Positions 11,295-24,300 of a DNA stretch of 64,000 nt are shown here, piece by piece. Positions within the stretch are counted from its first letter, which is position 1, and the number at the start of each line of letters is the position of its first letter. Source of the stretch: Cafeteria roenbergensis (Eukaryota; Sar; Bigyra; Bicosoecida; Cafeteriaceae); contig VLTN01000011.1 of the NCBI GenBank assembly GCA_008330645.1, forward strand, positions 434,001 to 498,000. The letters are read 5' to 3'. Below the pieces are notes generated by a model, which made no database searches, was not told the origin of the DNA, and was given only the letters and a program-made list of their open reading frames with translations. A program made the translations under genes and the position numbers.

Positions 11295-11789
11295 TGCCGT
11301 CGGGCCCAGACTCCAGCAGGCTTCGAGTCCGCTGCGCGGAGCCAACCTCGGCGCCCAGCCGCGCTTCCCTCCTCCCGGCGCTGCCCGTCAGTCCTGTGTG
11401 TGTGAGCGGCCTTTGCGTGCGTGGATGCGTGCCGAGGCGTGCTGCCTCCAAGCTCTGCCGTTACTGGCCAAGGCGTTTCTGGCGACCGCGCGGCATCCAG
11501 CGATTGCTCTGGAGCGGGCCTCGCTTGCTGCGTGCTGCGCTTCAGGTGTGTGTCATACCGCCGTGTGGGCCAGGCTCCCAGTTGCTGGCTTGGGCAATCA
11601 CGCGGATGGGTGAAGGCAAGCTCGGCAACCGTGGCTGCGAGCGGCTGACTCGCCAAGCCGCAGCGTCGCGTTCCCCCCCCGGCACTGGGCTGCCCAAAGG
11701 CAGCCCAGGCGGGGCACCACGCTGCGGGCATAGCGGGCGCCGCCCGGAAACAGCCGAGTGCGCAGCGGCCGTGCGCACACGAGAGAGCC
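11295..11789. other. intergenic, 495 bp
   Basis: Between the stop of the giant gene and the start of the TPR gene, both minus strand. It should hold the giant gene's 3' end and the TPR promoter. The frame of the giant gene stays open across it by chance, but that translation looks non-protein-like (Cys/Arg/Pro/His-rich, no motif), so I leave it unannotated. Confidence 0.5.
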
Positions 11790-14700
11790 TCAGAAGAAGT
11801 CAGCCTGCGCGCGAAACAAGGGACGAGGAGACCAGCAGAGGCAGTGGGGCGCGGGCGACCATGCGATGGGATTCGGCGCAAGCACAGCGCACTCTCCTCC
11901 GCGGCTTGCCGGCATGGCGCGGCCAAGAGGCTCGCGGCGCTCACCATGAGAGTGCTCTTGATGTCCTCGGACACGGCCTTCACGAACTCGTCCACGTCGG
12001 CAGTGGGGTCAGAGTGCAGCTTGAGGCGAGTCAGCTTGAAGGCCCCGGGAGCGGACGTGTCCTTGTCGTTGTACGCGCCCTCGAACTCCGTCATCATCTT
12101 TGACAGGTCGGAGCTGAGGTCGGTGATCATCACGCGCACGTTGTCCTTCTTGAACTGCCTCAGCTGCTCGCGAGGGTCGTCGCCTCCGGGGTCGCCGTCG
12201 GGGTGGCTGCGGGACACGCACGGAGGGAGGGAGGGGGGCACGGCGCAGTTCGGGAGGGCTGGCGATCGGCGCGATGCTCGCGCCTGGCGACGATGCTCGC
12301 GGAAAAGTCGATGCTCGCGGAAAAGTCGCGTGGGGCAAGCGTCACCGCAAGCACCGCGCGGGGACACGTGCAAGCGGCGCGGGCAGCGCAAACTCACCTG
12401 TCGCTCCAGCTGTGGAAGTCGCGGCCGTGGCAAGGCGCATCGAGAATGAGGATGAGGAACTTCGCCTTGGCCTGCCAGTTGAGGCGGAAGGACTGGCGGA
12501 AGGCGCCGCAGATGTCCTCGGGCCCGTCGCCACCACCAGAGGCGTGCTGGGCGTTCACCTTGGAGCACACCGCCTCGGTGTTCTCCGTGAAGTCGATGAA
12601 GTCGATCTGGTCCGGCGTGGTGCCGCCAGACGAGTCGTAATCCTGCGAGCACCACGATGGCGCCGGGGGGGGGGAACAGAGGAGGAAGAACGGGAGGAGG
12701 AGCAGGGGGGGCAAAGATAGGTGGATGCGGGAGCGGCGGGCCTTGCAACAAAGGGATAAGGGCAGCGGGAGCACAACGAGCGGCAGGGCATCGGCGCGGC
12801 GGCGGGAGCTGGGGTTGGCGCAGCACAGGCGCCACGGCGGGCAACAGCGGGACCAGCAAGCAGCGCCGCGCAGGCAGCGAGAGGCCGCTGTGCTCGGCAC
12901 GGCGCGTGCCTATGAAGCGCGGGCCACGCGGCCACCTCACCTTGTACGAGATGAACGCCGTGCGGAGCTTGGTGGACTTGGACTTTTTGGAGAGGAACTC
13001 CTTCACGGCCGCGGTGATTCGCGTGATGTGCTCCTGGCCAGCGCGGATCCAGCTGCCCATGGAGCCGGTCGTGTCCATCACAAAGAGGAGGTCCACGGCC
13101 ATGGACCCGCCGCCGCTCTCGGAGGCGCCGTCGCCGGTCTTGACGAACATGGACGTGTCGCCGTCGAGCTGCTCGGCGAGGTTGGTGAACAGGTCGCTGC
13201 GACGGTCGAAGACGTCGTCCATGGTAGTGGACGCCTCGCCAGCCTTGACGGCGGCGGCGGCCTCCACCATCAGGGCGGCCTCCATGCTGGCGCCTCGGCG
13301 GTCCTCGGCGACGCCAGAGCCCTCCCCGGCGCCGGAGGCGCCACCGGAGCGGCCGCTGGCCCAGGCGAGGAGGGCCTGTGGCATGAGGTTGGGCTGGTCC
13401 ACGGCGAGCCAGTTCTGGAAGGCCGTGGGCAGGCCGGAGCCGGCCGTGCCGGTGCCCACACCCATGGCGATCACGTCGACGCCGGAGTCGGCGGCCGCCT
13501 GCAGCGTGAAGGGCAGGCGCGAGGGGCGGGCGGTGTAGCCGTCGGTGAAGACGAACATCTTGGAGGGGCCGCGCGCGGAGGAGGCCTGGAGCAAGCCCAT
13601 GCCGACGGCGATGGCGTCCGCGTCGAGCGACGCGGACTCGGAGAAGCCCTTCTTCGGCTGGCAGGCAAGCAGCAGGCGGTAGACGGCGCGCGCGTCGAGC
13701 GGCAGCCCGTCGGGCTTGACCAGCTCCACGCTGTCGCCAAAGGCCAGGATGGTGGTGTTGGTGTCCAGGCCGACGTTCTTGATGGCCGCCAGGAACGCAA
13801 ACACGGCGTAGGCGGACATGCGCGCGGCGCCGCCCATCATGGAGGCGGAGCGGTCGAAGGCCACGCAGAGCTTGTACTCGCGGCGCGGGCCGGCGAGGGG
13901 CCGCTGGTAGATCTTCTTGTAGGAGCCGTTGGTGAGCAGGAAGCGGATGAGGCCGCGCATGGAGAGGCTCGAGCCGCGCACGTCGGGCTTGCGCCGCGTA
14001 AAGCGGTTCACGGAGAACATGCCTTCGGACAGCGCGTCGGTCAGCAGAGGCACGAGGCGGAGGCCGCCGCTGCCAATGTCGCGGGACTCGAACCGAGCCC
14101 ACTCGGCGGCGGCGGCGTGCACCAGCCGCTCCTCGCGCGCCTCGTCGGGCGTGCCGGCGCCGCCCAGGCGGCCCAGGCGGTCGAACTCCGAGACGGCCTC
14201 CTGCTTCCAGCGCAGCAGGGCGTCGGAGGCGTACTCCACGGGCGGTAGAGACACGCCGGCCTTGGTGAGCTCCTCCAGCTTGGGAATGGACGCGTCGGCG
14301 CGCGCAAAGTCAAAGGCGCGCGGGGCGGACACGCCCGAGGCGGGGTCGTCGCGGATGATGACCGGGGCGGGGGCGCGCATGCTGCGCGGAGCGCGAGCTG
14401 CGCCCTCGCCCTCCGCCTCGTCGCCCTCGGGGCCGTCGTCGCGGTCCTCCTCCGGCCCGGCCATGTCGTCAAAGTCGAGCGACCCGCCGCCGGCCGAGGC
14501 GGCCGAAGCGGCAGCGGCTGCGCCCGCGCCAGAGGCCGCCGACCGGGCGGAGCGACCGCCCACGCGACGGCGGGCGCTGCGGCGCGCGCTGGAGTCTCCC
14601 CCAGCGCCCGACGCAGCAGCGGCGCCGGCGCCGCCCACGACGTCGTCGTCGGGAACTTCGCGGCGGGCGGGCTGAAGCCGGGCGACGAAGTCGCCGTGCG

Positions 14701-17700
14701 CGGACACGCGGAGGGCCTCGGCCTCCGAGGCGGCCTCCGAAGCCGCGGTGCCTGCTGCCGCCGCGATGGCGCCGGCAGTGGCCTTGCGCTCCGAGCTGGC
14801 GGCGTCCTTGACCATGAGCTCGAACTGGCGGCCGACGAGCTTGCACACGCGGGGCACAATGTCGCGCTCCTTTCCGGGCTCGATGGTGGTGATGCTCTTG
14901 TTCTCGCGCGCCTTGCCCGTGGTGCCGCCGGTGAGGAAGTTCATGCCCTCCATGATCTCGTCCCGGTTCTTCTCCGCGAAGCGCTCGAGCAGGGCGAGGA
15001 AGCACATGCGCACGGTGCCGCGCAGGCTCTCGCGCGCCTCGCGCAGCAGCGCCTCGTACTTGGTGCGCTCGTCGCCGCCGGTCTCCACGAAGCCGTCGGA
15101 CAGGATGACGATGGAGCGGGAGACGACCACGCCCGCGGGGAGCGGCCGGGAGCGGTGGAAGCCGTGCTGCACCGCGGCCTGCACGCCGGAGCGCAGGTGC
15201 GTGCCCTCGTCAAAGGTGAAGGCCTCCACGATGAACTCGCCGCGCAGCGGGGTGAGCGGGTCGTCGAGCTGCTTGAGGCGGCGCTGGCTCTTGCCGAAGC
15301 GGATCACGCTGAAGTCAATCTCCAGCCGGCGGAAGACCTCCATGAGCAGGGTGAGCGTCATGCGCACCTGGCGGCCGGCGGCGCCGTCCATCGACCCGGA
15401 GTTGTCCACGAGCAGGCAGAACTCGAAGACGCGGCGGCGGCCAGAAGCGGCGAGCGTCATCATGCGGGCGCGCAGGTCCGCCAGGAGCTGGTTCCGCACC
15501 CGCAGGAAGGAGGGCAGGCGCGTCAGCAGCGCGTACGTGGTCTTGGTAAGCTTGACGTCCGGCTTGAGGCCGAGGCGCGACCACTCCACGTCCGGCCGCA
15601 TCGTCACGGTGGCGTCGCCCGCGGAGCTCTTGAGCTTGCGCATGAAGTCGTCGATCATCTTGGTCTTGGCCGTGGCGTCGCGCATCGCGCGGCGTTCCTC
15701 GGAGCTGATGTCGGCCTTGACCTCGTGGACCACGCCCTCGCCGTCGTCCTTGCTCTCGCCCGGGCGCTCCATCACGAGGTCGCTGAGGCCCTCGCGCTTG
15801 CCCGCGAAGAACCGGGAGAGCAGCCCACCGCCGGCCATGCGGCCCGGCCCGCGGCCGCCAAAGCCCTCGAGACCCTCGAGCCCGTCGTCGCCGCCGTCGC
15901 CGCCGGGGCCACCCTCGGGCTTCTTGGCGCCGCGCTTGGCACCACCGTCGCCGCTCTCGACCACGCGGATGGCCGCGTCGAGCAGGCCTGACGACGCGCC
16001 GATGCCGCCCATTCCCGCGAAGCCGCCCAGTCCGCCGGACAGCAGCGACGGGTCGAAGAACCCTCCGCCGCCGGCCGCGCCACGGTCCTCGGCGTCGTCG
16101 TCGGCGCCCACGTCGTCGATGTCGCCCTCGCCCACGCCGGCAGCGCGGCCGCCGCGGCGCCGTCCGTCGCCGTCGGGGTCGTCGGGACCCTCGAGCCTGT
16201 CGAACTCGTCGTCGTCGTCGCCCCCGCCGCCGTCGCGGCGCCCTGCCACGCCCGTGGCCAGGATTTCCATGTCGTCGTCATCGTCGTCGTCGTCAAAGTC
16301 GTCGCCCATTCCCGGCGCGCGCGCAGCGCGGGATGACTCGTCGGTGACGATGCGGAAGTTGAGGTCGGGGCCCTTGGAGCGCGCGGCAGCGTGGCGCGCA
16401 ACACGCAGCTCCTTGAGCTCGCGCCGCAGGCCGCCCGGGAAGTGCTTGAGCGGCACGCAGGTGAGCGCCTGCGACACGTCGCGAATCTTCTCGTCGAGCC
16501 ACGCCTCCACCGCCACGTACAGGTGCGTGCGCTTGTCGTGCTTGCGCCCACCAGCGCGGAGAACGTCCGCCCAGGCGGTGGCGGGACCGGGCAGCGTGAG
16601 CTCGTGGCTGGGCGCCCGCACGAAGGCCTTGAGGCCGTGCAGGAGGCGCAGCAGCTCCACGGCAGTCATGAGCGCGTGATCGAGACGCAGGGGCCAGCGG
16701 TCCTCCTCCGGCACCCCGGCCGACGGGGCAGCCGCCTCCTCGGGCTCGGGGGCGGGTTCAGCGGCCTCAGGCTCCTCGCGGGCAGCATCGCTGGCCTCGC
16801 CGTCGTCGCCGCCGGTGCCGGCCTCGTCACGAGCAGCGAGCTCGCGGGAGAGGCGGTCACGCAGGGCGATGAGGTGCACAAGCATTTCGTCGCCGCGACG
16901 CAGCGCCTCGAGCTCGCTTCCTGGAGCGCCGTCGCCGTCGCCGTCCGCCGCCACGAAGGACCCGGAGTCACTGTGAGAGTCGGAGTCGGAGTCGTCATCG
17001 TCGGCGTCATCGTCGTCATCGTCACGCACGGCGCCGTCGGCAGGAGCGGGCGCGGGAGCGGGCGCGGTTGCCGGCTCCGGAGCGGGCGATTCCGTCGATG
17101 AGGCAGCGGTGGTCGAGGCGAGGGTGCCCAGCGCACCGCGGATCATGCCGGCGATGGACGAGGTCGCCGAGGGTCCCGACGACGGGACGTCGCCAGCCGC
17201 CGTCACACCGGACGCCGCCTCGCCGGCCCCGCCGGCCTCACCGGCCTCGCCGTCCCCAGTGAGAGCCGGCACGTCTGCGTCCGCAGCGTCACCGTCGGCT
17301 GTGGCACCAGTCGCAGCGAAGGGGTCGGCGGGCAAATCTGCCTCGGGCACCCCGCGGGCGCGCGCCGCTGCCACGATGCGCAAGCGGCTGCGGTGGGCGC
17401 TGGCCAGGTCCTCCTCCGCGCGGGCAAGCATGGCACGGGCGCGGTCAGTAGAGCTGCTGACGAGCGTGCTGATTCCGCTCAGGGCGAGCTCGCGCTCCTC
17501 GGGAGAGCTGCGGGCGAGGAAGGCTGCCATGCTGGCGAGGCCGGAGGAGTCGGCACCGGCCCCAGGTCCAGCTCCTCCGGCTCCGCCGGCCGCGCCGGGT
17601 TCGTCGTCGGGGTCGCCCAGCGAAGGCTCCACCACGAGAAGGCGGCTGGCTGGGTCCGCGAGGGAGTCCTTGTGCCGGTAGTGCTTCTCGGAGCGCCACT

Positions 17701-18275
17701 CAGGAGGGCGCGCCGCCGAAGCGGCGTCCGGGTCCCAGGCAGGGTCGGCGTCCTCGTCGAGCGCCACGTCGCCATGGCACAGGGCCACGGCCTCCAGCAT
17801 GGCCACCGCGTCGGCCGCTGCCAGCGCGATCGCGCCCTCGACCTGGAGCAGGTGCTGCACCTCGAAAGCCTCCAGCGGGGCCCGGCCGCGCGCGTGGCGG
17901 CGAGGCCGACCGGTGGAGCGAAGCAGGCCGAGGCGCAGCAGCTCGCGCCTGGCCGCGTTCTGGGCGCGCGCGCACCGCTGCATCGCCCGCTTGGCAGCGA
18001 GAACGCTCATGCGGCGCTCGTCGGCGTCCACAGAAGTGTCCTTGGCCTCGGCTGCGGCCACGTCGTCGGCGCCGGCTGCTCCACCGTCGGCATCATCGTC
18101 AATGTCGGCATCGTCGTCGTCGCCCCCTGGTGCGGCAAGGCCGTTCGGCGCGTCCGGGCTGAACTTGAACCACGACTCCCACTCGGGCGGGCCAGCCGGC
18201 TCGGCAGCTGCCTCGTCAGCGGCATCGCCGCCGGCTTCGCCCGTGGCGCCGACTGCACCGTCAGCGCGGGCGGCA

Positions 18276-18313
<38 letters not shown>

Positions 18314-21300
18314 ACCACCACCACCACCAGCTGCACTCGTTGCAGTGGCAGCGTCCGCGCCAGCTGCGCGCCGCTCCGCCGTGGCCGCGGCCTCCTCGGC
18401 TGACTCGGCGCGCATCACGATGGGCTCGCCGTCGTCGCCCACCTCCTCGGTGGCCGCCCAGCGCGCTGCCTCGGCCTGCACTTCGGACCGACGGGAAAGC
18501 CCCTCCGACGTCGCCAGCACGGCCACGGCGCCAGACCAGTGGGCGAGCGCGACCTTGCGGGCGGCGCGAGCGGCCACGCCTGCAGCCTCAGTCTCGCAGA
18601 CCACGCCGGACGAGAGGGCCAGCACGCCAGCGGCCTCGATGACAGAGGAGGCGGCACGCATGGTCACGGCCAGGCGGGGAGCGTGAGGCATGCCGTTGGT
18701 CAGCGCGGCCTCGATGGAGCCCACGGCGTTGCGCCACCAGAGAGGGGCGCCGTCCACGGACGACGACGCGTGCGCCACGCTGGCCTCGGCAGCAGAGACG
18801 ATGGCCTGCGGCGCCTTGGAGGCCTTGCCCATGCCCGACAGCTCCAGGCTGTTGGACAGCAGCGCCGCGGCAACGCCCAGGCCGCCCGTTGCGATGCCCG
18901 TGCCCAGCCGCGCTGACCCCAGCAGCACTCCCTGCAGCCGCTTCACGACAGCCAGGACCGCGCTGCTCCGGGCCTCTGCCTCGAGGTCGCTGCGAGACTT
19001 GACCGCGCGGGCGCGGCCACGGCGGCGGGCGCCTCCAGCAGCATCGCCTCCGGCCCCCGCCTCGTCGGCTGCCTCCTCCTCGTCATCGGCGGCTGCGGGC
19101 TCGTCCACAAAGTCGTCTCCCGACACGGGGCGGCTGAGCGCGCGCTCCAGACGCTCGCGCAGTGCCGCTGGCGAAAGCCTGGCTCCGGCGGGGCCAGGCG
19201 CAGGGGCAGGAGCAGACGAGCCATCAGCGGCGGCGGCCGCGGCGGCTGCGGCCCGCTCGGCGGCCTTGCGCTCCTCCGCCGCGATGACGTCCTCGATGGC
19301 GGCCGCCTCGGCCATGAGCTTGGGCGACGGGAAGGAGGACCCGGTGCCTGCAATGTCGAGCGGCACGCGCGCGATCTCGGCGCAGGCCGACGCCATGAGG
19401 GCGGCGTTCTCCACGACGCCGGCGTCGCCGATGCGGCCAGTCAGACCGCCGCGGGCAGTCAGGCCCATGATGCGGTTGAGCAGGCCGAGGACGCTGGGGG
19501 CAGACTCGTGGGCGCCGGCGGAGAAGACAGCGGGCTCCTCCTTGGCGTCGGGGTCGGCCGCCGCACCAGGCTCCGGCACCGCCTTGGGCGGCGGCGGGAG
19601 CACGAGGGCCGAGAGCGTCTTCACAGAGGCCTCGATGGCGGGCATGCGCCGCGCGGACGGCTTCTCGCAGAAGGCCACGATGGCGTCGCAGACAGGCATG
19701 TCGCGCGTGCCGGCCGCGAGGCGGGCCATGGCGGCGGCGTTCTTGAGCACCCACATGGCGGGGTAGTAGTAGGTGGTGGTCATGCTGACACCGCGGCGGG
19801 TGAACTTGCTGTCGGCGGCGGCGCCCATGTAGAAGAGGCCGGTGACTGAGCTGCTGAGGCGCTTGCGCGCGATTTCGAAGCGGGAGCGGCGCTCGGCGGC
19901 GGAAATGCCGGCCGCAGCGGCGCGCTCCTCGTTCTTGGCCTCGAAGCGACGCACCATGAGCTCGTCCAGCAGCGCGTAGGTCGCCACGGTGACGGCCACG
20001 CGCTTCTCCAGCGGCTTGTAGCTGCTCTTGTAGGCCTCGAACATCTCCGTCAGCAGGCTCAGCGCGCGGTCCGTCTCGATGCCGTAGCCGTCGAACAGCG
20101 CCTGCAGGTGGCCCTCGCGGGACAGAGCGACGGTGGCGGCACGCGAGGGGGTGCCGCGCCACTCGTACCCGTCGAGGCTGCCCAGGGCAGGCATGAGCAC
20201 GCCCATGTCGAACACGTGGTCGATCACGTCGCGCACGGACTCGCCCGCAAGCGACTCGAACGTGTACGCTGTGATGTTCACGGTCTGCTTGCAGAGGAGC
20301 GCGAAGCGGTTGCCGGACGTCAGGATGGACTCGTTCATGCGGGGCACGCGGCGGGGGCCGTCGATGGTGTCGACCAGCGCCTTCTCGGGCGCGAGCACCG
20401 TGGCGAGAGCTTCGCCCACGTACCACAGCGGGGACTCCTCAAGCCACGGCACGGTGCCACCGCCCGCGGTTCCGGCCATGGCCTCCCGGCAGGCCCCGAG
20501 CAGCTCGTTGGCGGACGCGAGGGCCACGGAGCCGCTGACGCTGGGCATGCCGGACAGGGGCACGAGCGCCTCGATGAGGGAGTCGGCCAGGCCGTCCGAG
20601 GCGACGCCGCTGGCAGACGCGTCGGCGCCCATGGACAGGGCGGCAAGGTGGCCCGAGCGGAGCAGCAGCTGCTCCAGCAGAGGCATGCGCTCGCGAGCGG
20701 ACACCGCCACGGCGTGCTTCGCGCGAGCCACCATCGCCGCGGTCACCGTGGGGCCGGCCGGGCGGCGGGCGGCGGCCGTGGGGCCGCCTGCAGCGGGCGC
20801 AGGCGCCGGAGAGCCATCCGCAAGAAGCGTCACTGCAGGCTCGGTGGGGGCCGGAGCCGGCGCGGGCGCGGGCGCGGCCTCCGGCTCCGGCTCGTCCGCG
20901 ACCTCTGGGAGGGGGGCGGGAGCAGGCTTGGCCATCTCAGCGCGCAGCCGCTGCACGGCGAGCAGCACAGGGAAGGCGGCCAGGGCGCCCGCCGGCACAT
21001 CCAGCAGGGTGGGGGACACGAACGCGTCCTCGAGGCGCTCAGCGCGGGGCGCGGGGCCAGAGGCCGGGGCCGGGGCAGCGGCCTCCTCGCTGCCCTCTGC
21101 GCCGGCGGCGGCAGCGGGCGTGCCCTCACCAGCCCCCTCTTCGGCGCTGGCCGCAGCGGCAGCGGCGGGAGCCGGTGGCGCAGCGCGGCGGGACGCGGAC
21201 GACACCTGGGCTCGCACGGAGGCGGGGACGCGGCCCTCGAGAAGGCGGCAAGCGCCACGCACGAGCGCTCGGGCCTCGGAGCGGAGCAAGAGCTCGCGGC

Positions 21301-24300
21301 CGACGTCGTCGAGGGCCGCGTCAGAGGCGGGCGCCCCGGCAGCAGTGGCGGCAGAGGACGCAGCGGAAGCGGCGGCTGCGCCGCCTGGCGCAGGGCGCTC
21401 GAGGCCGTCGGGCGTCTCCACGGGCGCGGATGCGACCATGATGTGCACCAGGCGGGCGAGGCTGCGCACGGAGCCCACGGACGCGCGCGACGAGTCGGCG
21501 ACGACGCGCAGCATGGCGCGCAGTGCCTCGGACGCCTCGCCGCGGCCCGGGAGCAGGCGCATGACCAGGCGGGCCGCGGACGTGGAGTCCGACGCTTGCG
21601 CGCTGGAGAGGTCGCCGTCGAGAGCCGCGATGGCGCGGAGCACCAGCGACCGGCCCTCCTTGGAGAGGCGGCGGCCCTCGGCGTCGGCGCTAGCGGCGGC
21701 GGCATCACCTTCGAGCAGCAGCTGGAGGCCGGCCTGGGCCACAGGCGCCGCCTCGGAAGGCGAGGCCAGAAGCGGCAGAGCAGCAGCGTAGAGCTGGGAG
21801 CCGGCGTGCGCCTGGGCTGCGGTCGAGCAGGAGAGAATCACCATGTCCACGGCGCGGGCCATGGCTTCGGAGACTGCGTCCTCGGCGCTCGGAGCTTCCA
21901 GCGCAGCCGCAGCGAGGCAAGGCGCCAGGTCAGGGCCGCCGCTGGGGTTGCCAAGGGCCGCGGCCACGAGGTCGGTGATGTCGCTCCGGCCGACAGCGGG
22001 AGAGCCCTTCGGCCGGGTCATGGCGCCGAACACCTCGCGCATGATCGCCATGCGGTCCCCGGAGGCGCCCATCGTCGACGCCTTGCGGATCGCCGCGATG
22101 GCCAGGGCGCCACCGCCCACAAGCGCCGCAGCAGAGGCGGCGGCGGCAGCCACGGCGCCGTTCATGAGGGCCTCGTGGCTGGTGCCGGCAGCGTCGAACA
22201 GCGCGAGGGCCAGCATCTCAGCCTCGCGCGGCGCGGGCAGCGAGGGGCAGAAGGTCGAGAGCTGGGGCAGCGGGGGCAGCGGCGCCCTCGGCACGAGGCC
22301 GGGGCCCGAGCGTCCCAGCACGAACGTGCGCTTGGTCTCGTAGTAGCGGAAGAAGGTCGCCCCGGCGGCGAAGGCCATGCGGTCCTCGTTGCTGAGCAGA
22401 GGCACGGCCGCCACCACGGCGCAAGGCTCCTCGTCGTCGTAGGCCGCGCCAGGGTCGGCCCCAGGGTCATCGTCGTCGGCGTCGGCTGCAGCAGCAGCAG
22501 CAGCGCGGCTGCTTGCGGCTGCGGCGGCACCGGCGGAGGACGCAGACGAATCCAAGAGGGCACGCGTCTCGTCGCGGGCCAGCGCCGAGGGCTCGGCAAC
22601 GCGCGCCGCGACCTTGAGGGCGAAGGCGCCCCGGACGCCCTTGGCGACCTCCAGGTGCAGGCCCACGTTGGCGAAGGAGCCGACGGGCACATCCAGGGCG
22701 TCCTCCTCGGACACGGCCCGCGTGAGCAGCGCGCGGCGCACCACACGGCCCGCGGCTCCAAGCGCCTCGGCAGACTCGACGTCGAGCGAGAACACGCTCA
22801 CGGACTCCACTGCCCCGCCGCCGCTGACCTCCTCGCCGCTGATGATGGACCAGCGGGGGGGTGCGCTGGCGGAGATGTCGAGGCTCAGCGGCTCCTTGCC
22901 CACGGTGCCGTCGCGCGCCTGGTCGCGCGTGAGGAGGCAGATGCCCGGGACCGCAACGTCCGGCGCCAGCACTTCGACCTCGAGGTCGGTCTCGAGCGCC
23001 GCGAGGCCGGACAGGTCAGTGTAGAGCACGACCTTGCCGCGGATGGCCCCGAGGTCCGAAGGCGTGATGCGCAGCGGGATGCGGGTGAAGTCGGCAGTGC
23101 GCCTTGCCAGAGGGGCCACCACGAAGGGGCCCTCGGGCACGTGCACGTCGGGGTGGTCGCACTCGATGCGGAGGATGCTGAAGGCCATGCGCCCTTCGTT
23201 GCCGATCGCCACGTTGACCCCTTCGAGCAGAGGCACGCCGTGGGGAGCGCGGAGGGCGCGGCCCTCCTCGGAGGCGGCGTCGAAGCCACGGGCGGCGGCG
23301 CGGTCCACAGTCTCGGCGACCACCGCGCCGCGAGTGACGCTGTCGAGCTTGGGGCGCGCGGTACCGCTGAAGTAGGTGAAGGCCACAATGGCCTCCCGGG
23401 CCTTCACGCCCACGCCGGAGGTGCCCGCCGCGGACGAGGACACGAAGAGGACGAGCTCCTTGGTGTGCTCGCCCTGCACCTTCGTCTCCAGCTTGGGAAG
23501 GCGCACCACGACGTCGGCGGCCTCTCCTGGCGAGAGGCCGAAGTTCTCCGGGGCGATCTCGGCCCCGCGCACCTCAAGGGCCGCGAAGCCGCGGCTGGGG
23601 TTGCGCACCAGGCCGTGGACGTGGCACGGCACGCGGCCGCTGTTGAGCACGCGGCAGCGGAAGGTGAAGGGCGTGCCGGTCTGCACGGAGCCGGCGGACA
23701 CGGCGTCGCGGGCGGGAACCGGCTCGCCGCGGAAGAGCACCTCCACCTCCGGGCGGAAGACCTCTCCGGAGAAGGGCACGGTCATGCGGTCGGTGGGGCT
23801 GAGGTACATGCGGAGCTCGCCCTCAAGCAGGCCGGGCTTGGAGCTGGCGGACATCTTGACGTCCACGACGGTGGCGGAGTGCGGCTTGAGCAGCCACTTG
23901 TAGGCGCCGTCCTTGTGGCGGCCGGTGATGTCCTGGTCGGCGCCCTCCACGCGCACGCCGTGCGACTTCCCCTTGCTGACCACGGGGTCGGCCTTGAGCA
24001 CGAGCTCGGCGCCCGTGCAGTTGTGCACCGTCAGGCTGGTCTCCGTCTCGCCGCCGGTGGCCACGTTGCCGAAGCTCAGGCTGCTGCGGCTCACGCGCAC
24101 GTCGAGGCGGTGCACCTCCGAGCGCACCACGACGTCAAGCGACTTGGCTCCCGCCCCCTTGCCGATATCCAGCCGGTACTTGCGCTCGAACTTGCCCGGC
24201 ACGTCGGCAGCGCACGTGAAGGTGGCGGTGTGGCGGCCGCGAACGTCCACGATGGCAAACGGCGCAGAGCAGCCGAACGGGTTGCGAGTGCGGCGCGCGC

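Noticed and set aside
11189-11789. Extension of the giant open frame below 11790
   Set aside because: The sequence after the GTGAGC donor at 11944 becomes Cys/Arg/Pro-rich and runs into the TPR gene; a good acceptor at 11805 gives a natural stop at 11790.
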